Part shown: in pieces, positions 52,884 to 62,449 of the stretch
Layout: every line of letters begins with the position of its first letter
Position numbering within the stretch: the stretch's first letter is position 1
DNA from: Cardinium endosymbiont of Dermatophagoides farinae
GTDB taxonomy: Bacteria; Bacteroidota; Bacteroidia; Cytophagales; Amoebophilaceae
Assembly (NCBI RefSeq): GCF_007559345.1
Contig: NZ_VMBH01000001.1
Coordinates: forward strand, 186,001-250,000
DNA length: 64,000 nt
Direction of reading: 5' to 3'
The notes under the pieces: generated by a model
The model's input: only the letters and a program-made list of their open reading frames with translations
Told to the model about the DNA's origin: nothing
Databases searched by the model: none
Position numbers and translations under genes: made by a program

Positions 52884-54034
52884 TTTTTCGAAGGTATCTA
52901 CCTGTATTGTAGCTTACACATATAGCGTATTTCATATCATTGATAAACCTATTGTATTGATCATACGAGTTATTATATTGATTGGCAGCTTGATGAGATC
53001 TCCAAATAATCTCACTAAGCTTATCCAAAGCCTGCTGTATATCTGACTGAATCATCCTTATAGTATTCAGGGCAGTTCTTAGGTAACTAGTGTAACTGTT
53101 TTCGGCTGGTTGTGCGGTATGCACAAATGCATTACAACCATTCAGCATCGTTTGAATGGTTGGTGTAAATTGGTCAAAATATTCAGCAAAATCGCGATAA
53201 GCCTTTCTAGCGTTTTGAGCAGCATCTCTGGCCTCTATTGTACAATCAAATGCTTGCTCGAGCGCTTGAAGCGAAAAAGGATGCTTACAAATAGATGCCC
53301 ATATATGTTGAACCTTTTTGTTGGCGTTATTAGCCTTTGCAAAGGCATTATAAGCCTTATTGCGTAACCATTCAAGTTGGTCTTCAGTAAAGAATACTTC
53401 ATCAATCCTATGGTATTTGCTATCAATTGCGTTGATCGTAGCATGGGCATATGCTAGTATAGATGGAAGTATAGCTATAATATGATCATGATAAGCATGA
53501 TATGCAGGCGTAACACTGGTGTGGTTTAGTAGAAAGTCAGCAATATGTCTGCTATAATTTTTGTTTATAGTAGGTGTAACACGGTGTAGCATCATGTGAA
53601 TATAATTTGCAAGCTCATCTCTGTCGAAAATAAAAGTAGCATAGTGGGTTATAGATTGCGCTATATACATAATATTACTGTTGCCAACAAGCTTAGGTTG
53701 CTCTAAGGCGATCTTGATAATAAGTAAATATTCACACAGCTTATAAGTATATTCATATAGCTTAGACATAATATTTTCTACTTTTACAATCCCAGTAGGT
53801 ATGGTCTGATCCGTTAGGGCATTGGCATAGGTTTTTCTTATTTTTTCTTGAATATGAGCATATTGAAGGCTATACAGCGGTTTTTTGTCTATTTTTTCGG
53901 GGAATTGAGCGTTTGTATTTTCAATACTCATATTGGCCAGATGTGCCTCTTTTACCTTGCTTATGTGTATGCTATTACATGCAGATAGGTAGACATAAAG
54001 CAGTGCGCTCAAATAAACATAGCCTTGTTTTCAT
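52837..54034 (-). CDS. Helical lipoprotein paralog 1 (frameshift in signal peptide)
   Basis: The long frame starts at TTG 54012 and has LYVYLSACNS, a lipobox. ATG 54034 begins MKTRLCL, which joins in frame as MKTRLCLLSALLYVYLSACN if the AAA at 54011-54013 (plus strand) were AA. That gives a proper signal peptide. The remaining 380 residues are mostly helical with many Ala, Asn and His and no domain I know. The neighbour at 54330-55643 is a paralog: both contain the motif pattern FDxTIxARDAAxNAxxAY. The 3' end overlaps dnaB's end by 47 bp on the other strand. Confidence 0.65.
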
Positions 54035-54118
54035 AATGGTTTGGCTTAAAGATTCCAAATCAGATGTACAATCAAGATGCGTCATCTTTACGCACCAATA
54101 CGAGTCAATCCATATATT

Positions 54119-54245
54119 AGGCCTTCTGTAAAACCTATTGCTAAATGGCAATTTTGTGGTCTATGCTCCTCAAATATATTTAGTATTCTGGCGACTGCGC
54201 TTCTCCTAAAAACTGCTGATCACAAATAGGTTTTGCAGAAGGTCT
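54119..54245 (+). repeat. MITE-like repeat, copy 10
   Basis: A 127-bp forward copy of the short variant, with left end AGGCCTTCTGTAAAACC. The flanks ATT and ATA differ by one base. It separates the two paralogous lipoprotein genes. Confidence 0.85.
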
Positions 54246-54329
54246 ATAGATTGCATATTCAATTCTATTAACTATACTATATATTTTTGAATATAGCAAG
54301 CGGTATATGGTACCTTGCTTTTTTTACTT

Positions 54330-55643
54330 TTAAGCTGTTTTGTTTGTTTGGTCTGGTTGGGGAGCTATGAATACTATATGCATAGTATCTGCAATATTGT
54401 TGTATTGATTATAACAGGTAGTATACAGCTCAGCAGTCTTATGCGCTTCCTCAATAGCGTTATTCACGCTATTACAATTCTCCTGTACATCTTTATAAGA
54501 TTTTTTAATAGCCTTATTAAGTTTATCCACCACCTCCTGTACTGCTTTAAGGTCAACTCCTAAGGGAACCGTTTTATTACCTAGTTGTTTGGCCTGTGTT
54601 ACATTGACACACTGATCACAACTACGAAGCGTTTTCTGGATGGTTGGTCTGAACCATGCTGTACAACTATTCAGCATGGTTTTAATGACTGATGTGAGTT
54701 GACTAAAATAGTCAACAAAATAGTTAACCAAAGCACAATAAGCGTCACTAGCGTTTTTAGCAGCATCTCTGGCCTTTATAGTAGCATCAAATGGCTGTTG
54801 CAGTGCTGCAAGCGGACAATGTGTAAGGTTCATAATAGGGTTCCATGCATTTTGAAACGCCTGGTTCGTGTTATTGGCTTCTGTAAAAGCAATAAAAGCC
54901 TGATTGTATAAAGATACAAGACTATCTCTGGTATTATCTGTTGTATTGCAATGAAAAAATACATCATCCTCAAGGTAGTTGGCATCAATTTTATTTATTG
55001 TATCTATTTTCTCTATAGCAGCATGTGCACTTTTTAGTATAAAATCAAGCGTGTCAGTGATATTGTTATCAGGCAGCTCATCTATGGTAGGAGTGGGGTG
55101 TTTCAGTTTATATTTAAGCAAATCCTCAAGTTCGTTTTTATTTTGAATAACAATGGTATTTTCCAGTATATCGGTAGCAAGTTTAAGCATATCGTTACCT
55201 ACAACACAATGAGGCTGGTTTAAAGCAATATGTATGCCAATCGCACATAAGACTAGCTTAGCAGCATGCGTCCATATATTATGCGTGGCACCTGCTATTG
55301 CTATCATACTAAAGAGCTTCTGCTTTTTCCTAGGTGCATTGGGAAAATTTTTATCTATTTTCGCTTGAATCTTCGTTAGATTTGCTATAGCCTTATCTGG
55401 ATTTCTATTTTCCCGTGCATCACCTTTTTTTAAGCAAGGCGTAATGCTTATAGGTGCAATATTGTGCATCTTTTGATTCGCACTGCTTGCACTTTTATGA
55501 GCTTTGTTAGCATCACTAGTAACTAATGAAACAGCTTCAACGTCCAGATAATCATTATTCATCTTCCTTATATGTATGTTGTTGCATGCATTAAGCCATA
55601 CATAAACATAAACAATTATAAGGGAAGATAGGCTTGTTATCAT
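54330..55643 (-). CDS. Helical lipoprotein paralog 2
   Basis: The 437-residue product has a signal peptide and lipobox (SLIIVYVYVWLNACNN), with Cys at residue 20. A Ser/Ala-rich linker is followed by a long helical region with FDATIKARDAAKNASDAYCALVNYF, the part most similar to paralog 1. The gene is intact. It is likely to be an envelope-anchored protein of unknown function and I cannot assign a family. The tandem pair probably arose by duplication. Confidence 0.7.
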   Translation of the reverse strand: MITSLSSLIIVYVYVWLNACNNIHIRKMNNDYLDVEAVSLVTSDANKAHKSASSANQKMHNIAPISITPCLKKGDARENRNPDKAIANLTKIQAKIDKNFPNAPRKKQKLFSMIAIAGATHNIWTHAAKLVLCAIGIHIALNQPHCVVGNDMLKLATDILENTIVIQNKNELEDLLKYKLKHPTPTIDELPDNNITDTLDFILKSAHAAIEKIDTINKIDANYLEDDVFFHCNTTDNTRDSLVSLYNQAFIAFTEANNTNQAFQNAWNPIMNLTHCPLAALQQPFDATIKARDAAKNASDAYCALVNYFVDYFSQLTSVIKTMLNSCTAWFRPTIQKTLRSCDQCVNVTQAKQLGNKTVPLGVDLKAVQEVVDKLNKAIKKSYKDVQENCNSVNNAIEEAHKTAELYTTCYNQYNNIADTMHIVFIAPQPDQTNKTA

Positions 55644-55671
55644 AATAACAAGATGGTTATGATGTTACTAT

Positions 55672-55798
55672 AGACCTTCTGCAAAACCTATTGCTAAATG
55701 GCAATTTTGTGGTCTATGCTCCTCAAATACATTTAGTATTCTGGCGACTGCGCTTCTCCTAAAAACTGCTGATCATAAATAGGTTTTGCAGAAGGTCT
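55672..55798 (+). repeat. MITE-like repeat, copy 11
   Basis: A 127-bp forward copy of the short variant with a perfect TAT duplication (55669-55671 and 55799-55801). It lies between lipoprotein paralog 2 and murF-alr. Confidence 0.9.
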
Positions 55799-55866
55799 TA
55801 TTTCATATTTAGGTCATAAAATTTTTATATGCGAATAATTTTTGTTAAAAACAATAGTTGGTATGG

Positions 55867-58353
55867 CTAGCTATAATAAATGCGTTTCACTCTTTGGCCT
55901 ATTTGCGTGAGCAATTCATACGAAATAGTACCCACCTGTTCTGCTAGTGTATCTATTGAGTGTGCTGCACTAAAAATAATCACTTTATCGCCACGTTTTA
56001 ATGCCATACCGGTTACATCCACTATGGCCATATCCATGCATACATTGCCTATAATAGGACATTGACGACCTTGGATGACTACCCTGCCTTTTCCACCGCC
56101 AAATGATCTGCTTAACCCATCTGCATACCCTATAGGTATGGTGGCAATTGTCATATCTTGCGTGGCTATTGCTTTGCGATCATATCCTATGCTATCCCCT
56201 TTTTGAACAGATTTGATCTGTGAGATGGTGGTCTTAAGCTTACTGGCTGGCAATAGGTGGGGCTGTATGGTTGCATCAACTCCTACACCATGTAACCCAA
56301 TCCCTAGCCGTACCATATCAAATTGGAACTGTGGGAAACGTAGGATGCCATTGGTGTTTAAAATATGTTTTAAGGTTTTTATTTGCATATTTTTTTCTAT
56401 ATACCGTGCCATTTTTATAAACCTTTCTACTTGTAAGTGGGTATAGCCATCGTGCACATCTGCTTGTGAAGCGGCTAAATGGCTAAAAATACTGACGATA
56501 TGTAGGGAAGGCATTTGTTGTAACTGTTCTATAAGCTGGTCCAGCTCGTTTTCTGCTATGCCCAAACGGTGCATGCCTGTTTCTAGTTTAAGGTGAATGG
56601 GTATGGGTTGAGTGTTTCTTTCTGCTATAAAACAAGATAGCTCATCTAATAGTGCTAAGCTGTATATTTCTGGTTCTAAATGGTGGCTTAGGATGGCATC
56701 AAAGTTATCATCTGTTGGGTTCATCACCATAATGGGTAGGGTAATGCCTTTTTGTCGCAAACAAATGCCTTCGTCCATATAGGCAACGCCCAGGTAGGCA
56801 ATGCCATGGCGTTGTAGTGCGGAAGCAAGTTCAAAGCTACTGCTACCACTTCCGTAGGTGGAGGCCTTTACCATCGCCATGATTTTGGTAGTTGGATTTA
56901 ATTGTCTTCTAAAGTAGGAGAGGTTATGTCTAATTGCATGCATGTCTATTTCTAGAATCGTTCCATGGCTGTTTTTTTCTATCGACTGCACGATGCGTTC
57001 TAATTGAAAGGTACGTGCTCCTTTTACTAAAATGGTTTCATCTTTAAAGGATGGCTTTTGGGTTATAAAATCTGCTACGCTATTAAAAAAAATAGTTTCT
57101 GGTATGGGAAAAAGGGTGCTGTAATGGCTGATAACGGGTCCAATACCGACTAATCGATGGATGGCGTGTTTGGCCAATAAAGTAGCTAGCTCCTGGTAAA
57201 GCTGGCCATCAGCGGTGGCAGATTGGAGGATATCTGATAGAATAACCGTTCGTTTGGTGGGCTGTTGTTGCTGCATAAAATCTAGTGCAACCCTTAAGCT
57301 GGCGATATCATTGGTGTAGGTATCATCTATAATCTGACATCGATGCACACCAGTTTTAAGGGTCATACGCATTGGTATAGATTTAAGTTGCAGCAGTGAG
57401 CGTTGCAGTTGTGCTGGATCAGACCCATTGTCTAGTAGGTAGACCAGACAATGGGTGATGTTTGCTATCGATGCATTGTCCCGAAAAGGGATTACAAAAG
57501 TGTTACTTCCAGTTGAACTGGTAATTTGTAGCGTGGTTTGATCCGCTAATTGTTTGCATGTCACCAGATAATCTGCCCAAAAAGGGCTATTCAAGGAGGA
57601 CCAACTGACCAGTACTTTTGTTTGACCATATAGATTGGAAAGGGTTAGGTGAATCAGTGGATCGTCTTTACAATAGTAAATGGTACTACAGCTGGTAAAC
57701 AACTTTATTTTCTCCTGAATCTTTTGCGTAAGGTTTTGAAAGCCTTGGCTGTGCGCAGGGCCGATATTGGTCAGTAGTCCATGGGTGGGTTGAATCAGTG
57801 GTGCCAGTTTTTCCATTTCACCTGTTTGCGAAATACCTGCTTCAAAAACACCATATTCATGGTTGGGCTGTAACAAACTTACCGCAAGCGGTACACCCAC
57901 TTGAGAGTTATAACTATGTGGGTTGCTAACGGTTTTGTACTTTCTGGATAACAATTCATGCATCCACTCTTTGACAATTGTTTTGCCATTGCTACCTGTA
58001 ATACCCAATAGCGGCAATCGATATTTTGATCGATAAAAAGCAGTAAATTGATGCAACGCCTTTAATGTATCGGTTACTGCTAGCATGTTTACATCCTTGT
58101 ATGTTGCTATAACAGAAGGGTTATATCGGTCGTTTACTACAAACTGGCGTATGCCTTTGTGGTAAGCTGCTGCTATATAATCGTGTCCATTGTGGTTGAT
58201 GCCTACAATCGCAAAAAAAATCGGAAATGGGGTAAGGGTTTTGTTTCTGCTGTCTATGCTGAGCTCTGTTATAGGCAAGTTAGCCGTTTCAGCTACTACT
58301 TGGCCAGCTGTAACCACTACTAAGTCTTTAAAATAGGCAAGGGTATGGTGCAT
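55867..58353 (-). CDS. murF-alr: Bifunctional MurF ligase / alanine racemase
   Basis: The N-terminal about 465 residues are MurF, which adds D-Ala-D-Ala to UDP-MurNAc-tripeptide: the ATP loop is LGITGSNGKTIVKEW, and NPHSYNSQVGVPL and EAGISQTGEM follow. The C-terminal part is a PLP alanine racemase: PLP-lysine in MAMVKASTYGSGS, second-base Tyr in SIGYDRKA, and PIIGNVCMDMAIVDVT. This fusion is known from Bacteroidota. At 828 residues the gene is intact. It supplies and uses D-Ala in one polypeptide. Confidence 0.95.
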   Translation of the reverse strand: MHHTLAYFKDLVVVTAGQVVAETANLPITELSIDSRNKTLTPFPIFFAIVGINHNGHDYIAAAYHKGIRQFVVNDRYNPSVIATYKDVNMLAVTDTLKALHQFTAFYRSKYRLPLLGITGSNGKTIVKEWMHELLSRKYKTVSNPHSYNSQVGVPLAVSLLQPNHEYGVFEAGISQTGEMEKLAPLIQPTHGLLTNIGPAHSQGFQNLTQKIQEKIKLFTSCSTIYYCKDDPLIHLTLSNLYGQTKVLVSWSSLNSPFWADYLVTCKQLADQTTLQITSSTGSNTFVIPFRDNASIANITHCLVYLLDNGSDPAQLQRSLLQLKSIPMRMTLKTGVHRCQIIDDTYTNDIASLRVALDFMQQQQPTKRTVILSDILQSATADGQLYQELATLLAKHAIHRLVGIGPVISHYSTLFPIPETIFFNSVADFITQKPSFKDETILVKGARTFQLERIVQSIEKNSHGTILEIDMHAIRHNLSYFRRQLNPTTKIMAMVKASTYGSGSSSFELASALQRHGIAYLGVAYMDEGICLRQKGITLPIMVMNPTDDNFDAILSHHLEPEIYSLALLDELSCFIAERNTQPIPIHLKLETGMHRLGIAENELDQLIEQLQQMPSLHIVSIFSHLAASQADVHDGYTHLQVERFIKMARYIEKNMQIKTLKHILNTNGILRFPQFQFDMVRLGIGLHGVGVDATIQPHLLPASKLKTTISQIKSVQKGDSIGYDRKAIATQDMTIATIPIGYADGLSRSFGGGKGRVVIQGRQCPIIGNVCMDMAIVDVTGMALKRGDKVIIFSAAHSIDTLAEQVGTISYELLTQIGQRVKRIYYS

Positions 58354-58583
58354 GGTAGACTAAATTTGAGTTGTTCGATAAAGCCATGTTTGTTTTACTG
58401 TTTGCTTGATCATGCGTGGTTTTGCTTTTTTCTGAGCACATAACCGAGCAAATAATGGTGTGAATGTAAGAAAAAATATCAGTTAATTGTTACAGTATAC
58501 TACTGTAGGAGGGTATAAATTGTAGGCGTTTTGCAATGCTTTGCAATGGGCTTAATGAAGTTTTGTACTTCTTGAATGTAGAT

Positions 58584-58715
58584 AGGCCTTTTGCAAAACC
58601 TATTTCTAATGGCAATTTTGTGGTCTATGCTCCTCAAATACATTTAGTATTCTGCGGTGCTCGACTGCGCTTCTCCTAAAAACTGCTGATCACAAATAGG
58701 TTTTGCAGAAGGTCT
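58584..58715 (+). repeat. MITE-like repeat, copy 12
   Basis: A 132-bp forward copy that has the CGGTGCTCGAC module but lacks the CGAAGCTT module. The flanks GAT and AAT do not match. It lies 19 bp downstream of the tRNA-Lys 3' end. Confidence 0.85.
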
Positions 58716-58734
58716 AATGTACCATTTAGAAGCG

Positions 58735-58807
58735 TGATCCCGCTGGGACTCGAACCCAGGACCCTCTCCTTAAAAGGGAGATGCTCTACCAGCTGAGCTA
58801 CGAGATC
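58735..58807 (-). tRNA. tRNA-Lys (UUU anticodon)
   Basis: The minus strand folds as a cloverleaf of 73 nt. The acceptor arms are GATCTCG and CGGGATC, the D-arm is TAGCTCAGCTGGTAGAGCA, the anticodon loop is CTTTTAA (anticodon TTT), and the T-arm has GGTTCGAGTCC. The discriminator base is A. CCA is not encoded and must be added after transcription. Confidence 0.95.
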
Positions 58808-58916
58808 AACATCAACTTACATAAGTGTAAATTTATTCATTTTTTAGCGAAAATAAAAATTATTACTACTTTACAAAAAAGGAAATATATTTTATTACAA
58901 CTGTAGTTGCCCCTTT

Positions 58917-58998
58917 GCTAGTGGCGGCCGATAAAGGCCACCAGTACACAGGGAAAGATTACAACTATCATACCCCCTTTATCGGCGGTCACCAGCAC
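58917..58998. repeat. GC-rich inverted repeat between prfA and tRNA-Lys
   Basis: The left arm GTGGCGGCCGATAAAGG and the right arm CCTTTATCGGCGGTCACC are nearly complementary, with a loop of about 40 bases. This is strikingly GC-rich for the window. It could be a structured RNA end or a decayed mobile-element pair of ends. Confidence 0.6.
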
Positions 58999-59123
58999 GC
59001 TAAGGTTTTAATTTGATTGATTATTAATTTAATAACTTAATACTTTCTATCCATTTAGTCTTATTACGACTCAAGACAAGAAAAACCGCGCCCTTGGACA
59101 AAGTTACGATCAGAAGGTGCAGC

Positions 59124-60200
59124 TTATAGACCTTCTGTTCCTGCTTGTAACTTTTCTGCATGATCTGCAACGCGCAGTGCTTTGATCATATCCAATATGG
59201 CTCCATCTAATATAGCAGCTAGGTTGTGTTCAGTATAGCCAATCCGATGATCTGTTGCACGGGCCTGGGGGAAGTTATAGGTTCTGATTTTATCTCCTCT
59301 ATCACCACGTTTCACCATAGATCTCCGTTCTATACCAATCGCTTCCTGTTGTTTTTTAACTTCCATATCATAAAGGCGGGAACGCAATACCTTTAAGGCT
59401 TTCTCATAATTTTTGATTTGCGATTTCCCATCTTGGCAGGATACAACCAGACCAGTTGGAATATGGGTAAGCCGTACAGCTGAATAAGTAGTATTGACCG
59501 ATTGGCCACCTGGACCGGAAGAGCAAAAAGTATCCTTTCGCACCTCATTTAAATCCAAGTTGATTTCCACTTCTCCTGCTTCTGGTAATACGACTACGCT
59601 GGCTACTGAAGTATGTATACGGCCCTGTGTTTCAGTAGTAGGGACCCGTTGCACACGGTGTACCCCAGATTCATATTTCATAAGGCCATATACATCTTCA
59701 CCTGCTATGGTACAGACAATTTCTTTCCATCCACCTGCCGTTCCTTCTATGGTATATACAATGGAAAAATCCCATTTCATTTTTTCTGAAAACCGCTTGT
59801 ACATCCGAAAAAGATCCCCTGTAAAAATAGCAGCCTCGTCGCCACCAATACCAGCTCGGATCTCTAAAACAATATTTCTACTGTCATTGGGGTCAGTCGG
59901 CGTCAGGGCATCTCGTAATGCTACTTCTAAATTGGATTTTTTATCTACAGCAGATGCTAGCTCTTCTTTGGCAATTTCACGGAATGCTTCTTCTTTTTCA
60001 TTATTTAATACTTCTTTTGCCTCTTTTATGTTTTCTAATACCAGCTGGTAGTCTTTGTATAAATCAACAATTTTAGACAGCTTTCTATACTCTTTATTCA
60101 GCGCCGCGTAGGCCTTCATATCATTTAAGGCATCTGGCTGATGGATCGCAGCCTCCACCTCGTGAAACCGTTCCTTGATGGATTTGAGTTTTTCAATCAT
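59124..60200 (-). CDS. prfA: Peptide chain release factor 1
   Basis: RF1 reads UAA and UAG. The catalytic GGQ is in SSGPGGQSVNTTYSAV, and the specificity region reads VPTTETQGRIHTS (P-x-T type). The length of 358 residues is usual and the gene is intact. Its 3' end lies within a repeat that recurs at 60298-60334 and 60451-60489. Confidence 0.95.
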   Translation of the reverse strand: MIEKLKSIKERFHEVEAAIHQPDALNDMKAYAALNKEYRKLSKIVDLYKDYQLVLENIKEAKEVLNNEKEEAFREIAKEELASAVDKKSNLEVALRDALTPTDPNDSRNIVLEIRAGIGGDEAAIFTGDLFRMYKRFSEKMKWDFSIVYTIEGTAGGWKEIVCTIAGEDVYGLMKYESGVHRVQRVPTTETQGRIHTSVASVVVLPEAGEVEINLDLNEVRKDTFCSSGPGGQSVNTTYSAVRLTHIPTGLVVSCQDGKSQIKNYEKALKVLRSRLYDMEVKKQQEAIGIERRSMVKRGDRGDKIRTYNFPQARATDHRIGYTEHNLAAILDGAILDMIKALRVADHAEKLQAGTEGL

Positions 60201-60457
60201 ATGATGGTGATGTGTCTACTTAACCGTATGGCTGTGCTATAAGGTATTTTATCGCACTTTATTTCTTGATAAAAAAGTGCTCAAAAAATCAAGCCGTCGG
60301 CAAAAAGTTGCGCCTAGAAAGTGTTAGCTTATAGATAAAAAGAAAAAGCGTGGATTTAGCCATTATGGCACCACTACCCCCAAAGCAAGCAAAAACGCGC
60401 GTATCCATTCAGCCATTTGGCGATGTTATACTCCAAAAAAAGAAAAACGCCCATTGT

Positions 60458-60576
60458 AAAAAGTTACGTTTAGAAGGCAGCGCTTAGAGCTGAATAGAAA
60501 AACAGCATGTCTGAGCCCGCATAGCGGGCGAGTTCTGTTTTTCCAGCTCTAAGCGCTGCTTTTAGCAACTTTTTGC
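60458..60576. repeat. Long inverted repeat (hairpin) between rplT and prfA
   Basis: The left arm (60458-60504) includes GGCAGCGCTTAGAGCTG and GAAAAACAG; the right arm (60535-60576) includes CTGTTTTTCCAGCTCTAAGC and AACTTTTT. The centre holds a second small hairpin, GCCCGC then GCGGGC. It could end the rplT transcript. Confidence 0.75.
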
Positions 60577-60800
60577 ACAGGGCTTGATTTTTTGGCTACT
60601 TTTTGATCAAGCAAAAAGTAGCATACAAATTCTATTTGTAAGCTGCACTTTCAGCAACTTTTTTCATTAGCGCTTGATTTTTTGGCTACTTTTTGATCAA
60701 GCAAAAAGTAGCATACAAATTCTATTTGTAAGCTGCATTTTCAGCAACTTTTTTCATCAGCGCTTGATTGTTTGCTTACTTTTTGATCAAGCAAAAAGTA
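60564..60800. repeat. 90-bp tandem repeat, about 2.6 units, each with a hairpin
   Basis: The units start at 60564, 60653 and 60743 with AGCAACTTTTT. Each contains CTACTTTTTG ATCAAG CAAAAAGTAG, a 10-bp perfect stem (the third has TTACTTTTTG). The array ends 8 bp before the rplT stop codon on the minus strand, so it forms the 3' untranslated end of the rplT transcript. Confidence 0.85.
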
Positions 60801-60807
60801 ACGCCCT

Positions 60808-61152
60808 CTACGCTACTTTTTGTACAATAGCTTCAAATGCATTTGGATGGTTCATAGCCAGATCAGCTAGTGTTTTTCTATCTATATCCATATTGGATTG
60901 CTTCAGCTTGCCCATAAACTGGCTGTAAGCCATTCCATGGAGACGAGCAGCTGCATTGATGCGTTGTATCCACAACGCTCTTATGGTTCTTTTTTTTGTT
61001 TTGCGGTCTCTATAAGCATACAAGAGCCCTTTTTCAACGGCATTCTTAGCTACTGTCCAAACATTTTTTCTTTTGCCCCAGTAGCCTTTTGCTAGTTTTA
61101 ATACCCGCTTTTTACGTGCTTTTGATGCTACCGAATTAACTGACCTTGGCAT
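60808..61152 (-). CDS. rplT: 50S ribosomal protein L20
   Basis: The 114-residue basic protein starts [20 protein letters not shown] and has the L20 pattern [20 protein letters not shown] and [20 protein letters not shown]. It is intact. It is last in the infC-rpmI-rplT cluster, and a MITE separates it from rpmI. Confidence 0.95.
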   Translation of the reverse strand: MPRSVNSVASKARKKRVLKLAKGYWGKRKNVWTVAKNAVEKGLLYAYRDRKTKKRTIRALWIQRINAAARLHGMAYSQFMGKLKQSNMDIDRKTLADLAMNHPNAFEAIVQKVA

Positions 61153-61184
61153 GTTTATGTTTTAATTTATATGATAGGTTGATT

Positions 61185-61326
61185 AGACCTTCTGGAAAAC
61201 CTATTTCTAATGGCAATTTTGGTGTCGAAGCTTGTCTATGCTCCTCAAATACATCTAGTATTCTGCGGTGCTCGACTGCGCTTCTCCTAAAAACTGCTGA
61301 TCACAAATAGGTTTTGCAGAAGGTCT
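61185..61326 (+). repeat. MITE-like repeat, copy 13, inside the rpmI-rplT gap
   Basis: A 142-bp forward copy with both internal modules. The flanks ATT and ACT differ. It sits between rpmI and rplT, which in most bacteria are separated by only a few tens of bases. Confidence 0.9.
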
Positions 61327-61384
61327 ACTATTAAGATTATAGAAAAATAAAGCCTACAGTTGTATAGTAACGCTGCTATACCCA

Positions 61385-61585
61385 TTAAACGGCTAGCAGT
61401 TTGCGAATAGTGGGTGCATTGGTTTCATGCACCAGTGCACTCCGTGTAAGATGCCTTTTTTGCTTTGTGCTTTTAATCTTCTTTGCCAAGCAATGGTTTT
61501 TAAAAGCATGCTTTCGCTTAATTTTACCGCTACCAGTTAGCTGAAATCTTTTTTTTGAACCAGAATGTGTTTTAACCTTTGGCAT
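61385..61585 (-). CDS. rpmI: 50S ribosomal protein L35
   Basis: The 66-residue protein starts [20 protein letters not shown] and contains [14 protein letters not shown], the normal L35 pattern. It is intact, between infC and rplT on the same strand. Confidence 0.95.
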   Translation of the reverse strand: MPKVKTHSGSKKRFQLTGSGKIKRKHAFKNHCLAKKIKSTKQKRHLTRSALVHETNAPTIRKLLAV

Positions 61586-61772
61586 AGCTTTAGTTGTAAC
61601 AGATGTTGAATGGGTTAAATAATGCTGCTTTTTTCTTGATAATTTTTTATAAAAGAGCGGCTTTGCTTCTTTTTTTGAGTAGTGTTGCCATCCTATTGCA
61701 ACAAATACCTATATAAACCTTAAGTTTAGTGAAAAATATTTAAATAAAAGCAAGGGGGCGTCAAAAATAATC

Positions 61773-62299
61773 TTATTTTTTTGTTCCCAATGGGGCTATG
61801 GTTAAGCTCATTTTTCTGCCTTCTAGCTTAGGTAGTTGTTCTACCCTTCCATAGGCTTCTAACCCTTGCGAAAATCTAAGTAAGATCAGCTCACCCCGTT
61901 CTTTAAACATAATTTCCCTTCCTACAAATTTAACACAAACTTTAACCTTGGCACCAGCTTGTAAAAAGTTAATGGCATGCTTTAACTTAAAATCAAAATC
62001 ATGATCACTTGTATTGGGACCAAAGCGAATTTCCTTTATAACAACCTTTTGGGCATTATTTTTTATTTCTTTATGTTTTCTCTTTTGTAAGTATTTGAAT
62101 TTAGCATAATCCATCACTTTACAAACAGGGAAATCGCTTGCCTTGGCAATTTCTACTAGGTCAAGTTCTTGCGCTTCTGCAATGGCTAAAGCTTCCGAAT
62201 GTCATACACACCGGTAACCACATTATCACCAACCAAACGTACCTGAGATGCAGTGATACGTTCGTTTACGTTATGGGTTTCTTTTATTATATTTTTCAA
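61773..62299 (-). CDS. infC: Translation initiation factor IF-3 (frameshifted in this sequence)
   Basis: IF-3 controls start-codon choice and subunit joining. The C-terminal frame (62117-61773) has VVIKEIRFGPNTSDHDF and FVGREIMFKERGE. The N-terminal frame reads NERITASQVRLVGDN and VVTGVYDI, then breaks near 62194 where GGAAGC should be GGAAAGC (RKALAIAEAQELDLVEIAK). TTG at 62299 is a plausible start, giving about 175 residues; IF-3 genes often use rare starts. Because IF-3 is essential, an assembly error is likely. Confidence 0.9.
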
Positions 62300-62449
62300 A
62301 TGGCGAGATATTGATTATGGTCTACTGCAGGTATCAATTTAACCAGGGTTTTTCTGGTTATCTGCATCAATATACAAATATCTGAACAAGTTTCCAATAA
62401 ATCAAATCAAAACAGAAGCTGCTTTTCTGCTTGCCTAGCTGTTTTAACC

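Noticed and set aside
59128-59137. AGACCTTCTG at the 3' end of prfA, identical to the MITE terminus
   Set aside because: Only ten bases match and no further element sequence follows; it may be chance within the coding end.
59494-60051. Long plus-strand open frame of 185 codons
   Set aside because: It is the antisense shadow of prfA, an intact and well-recognised gene.
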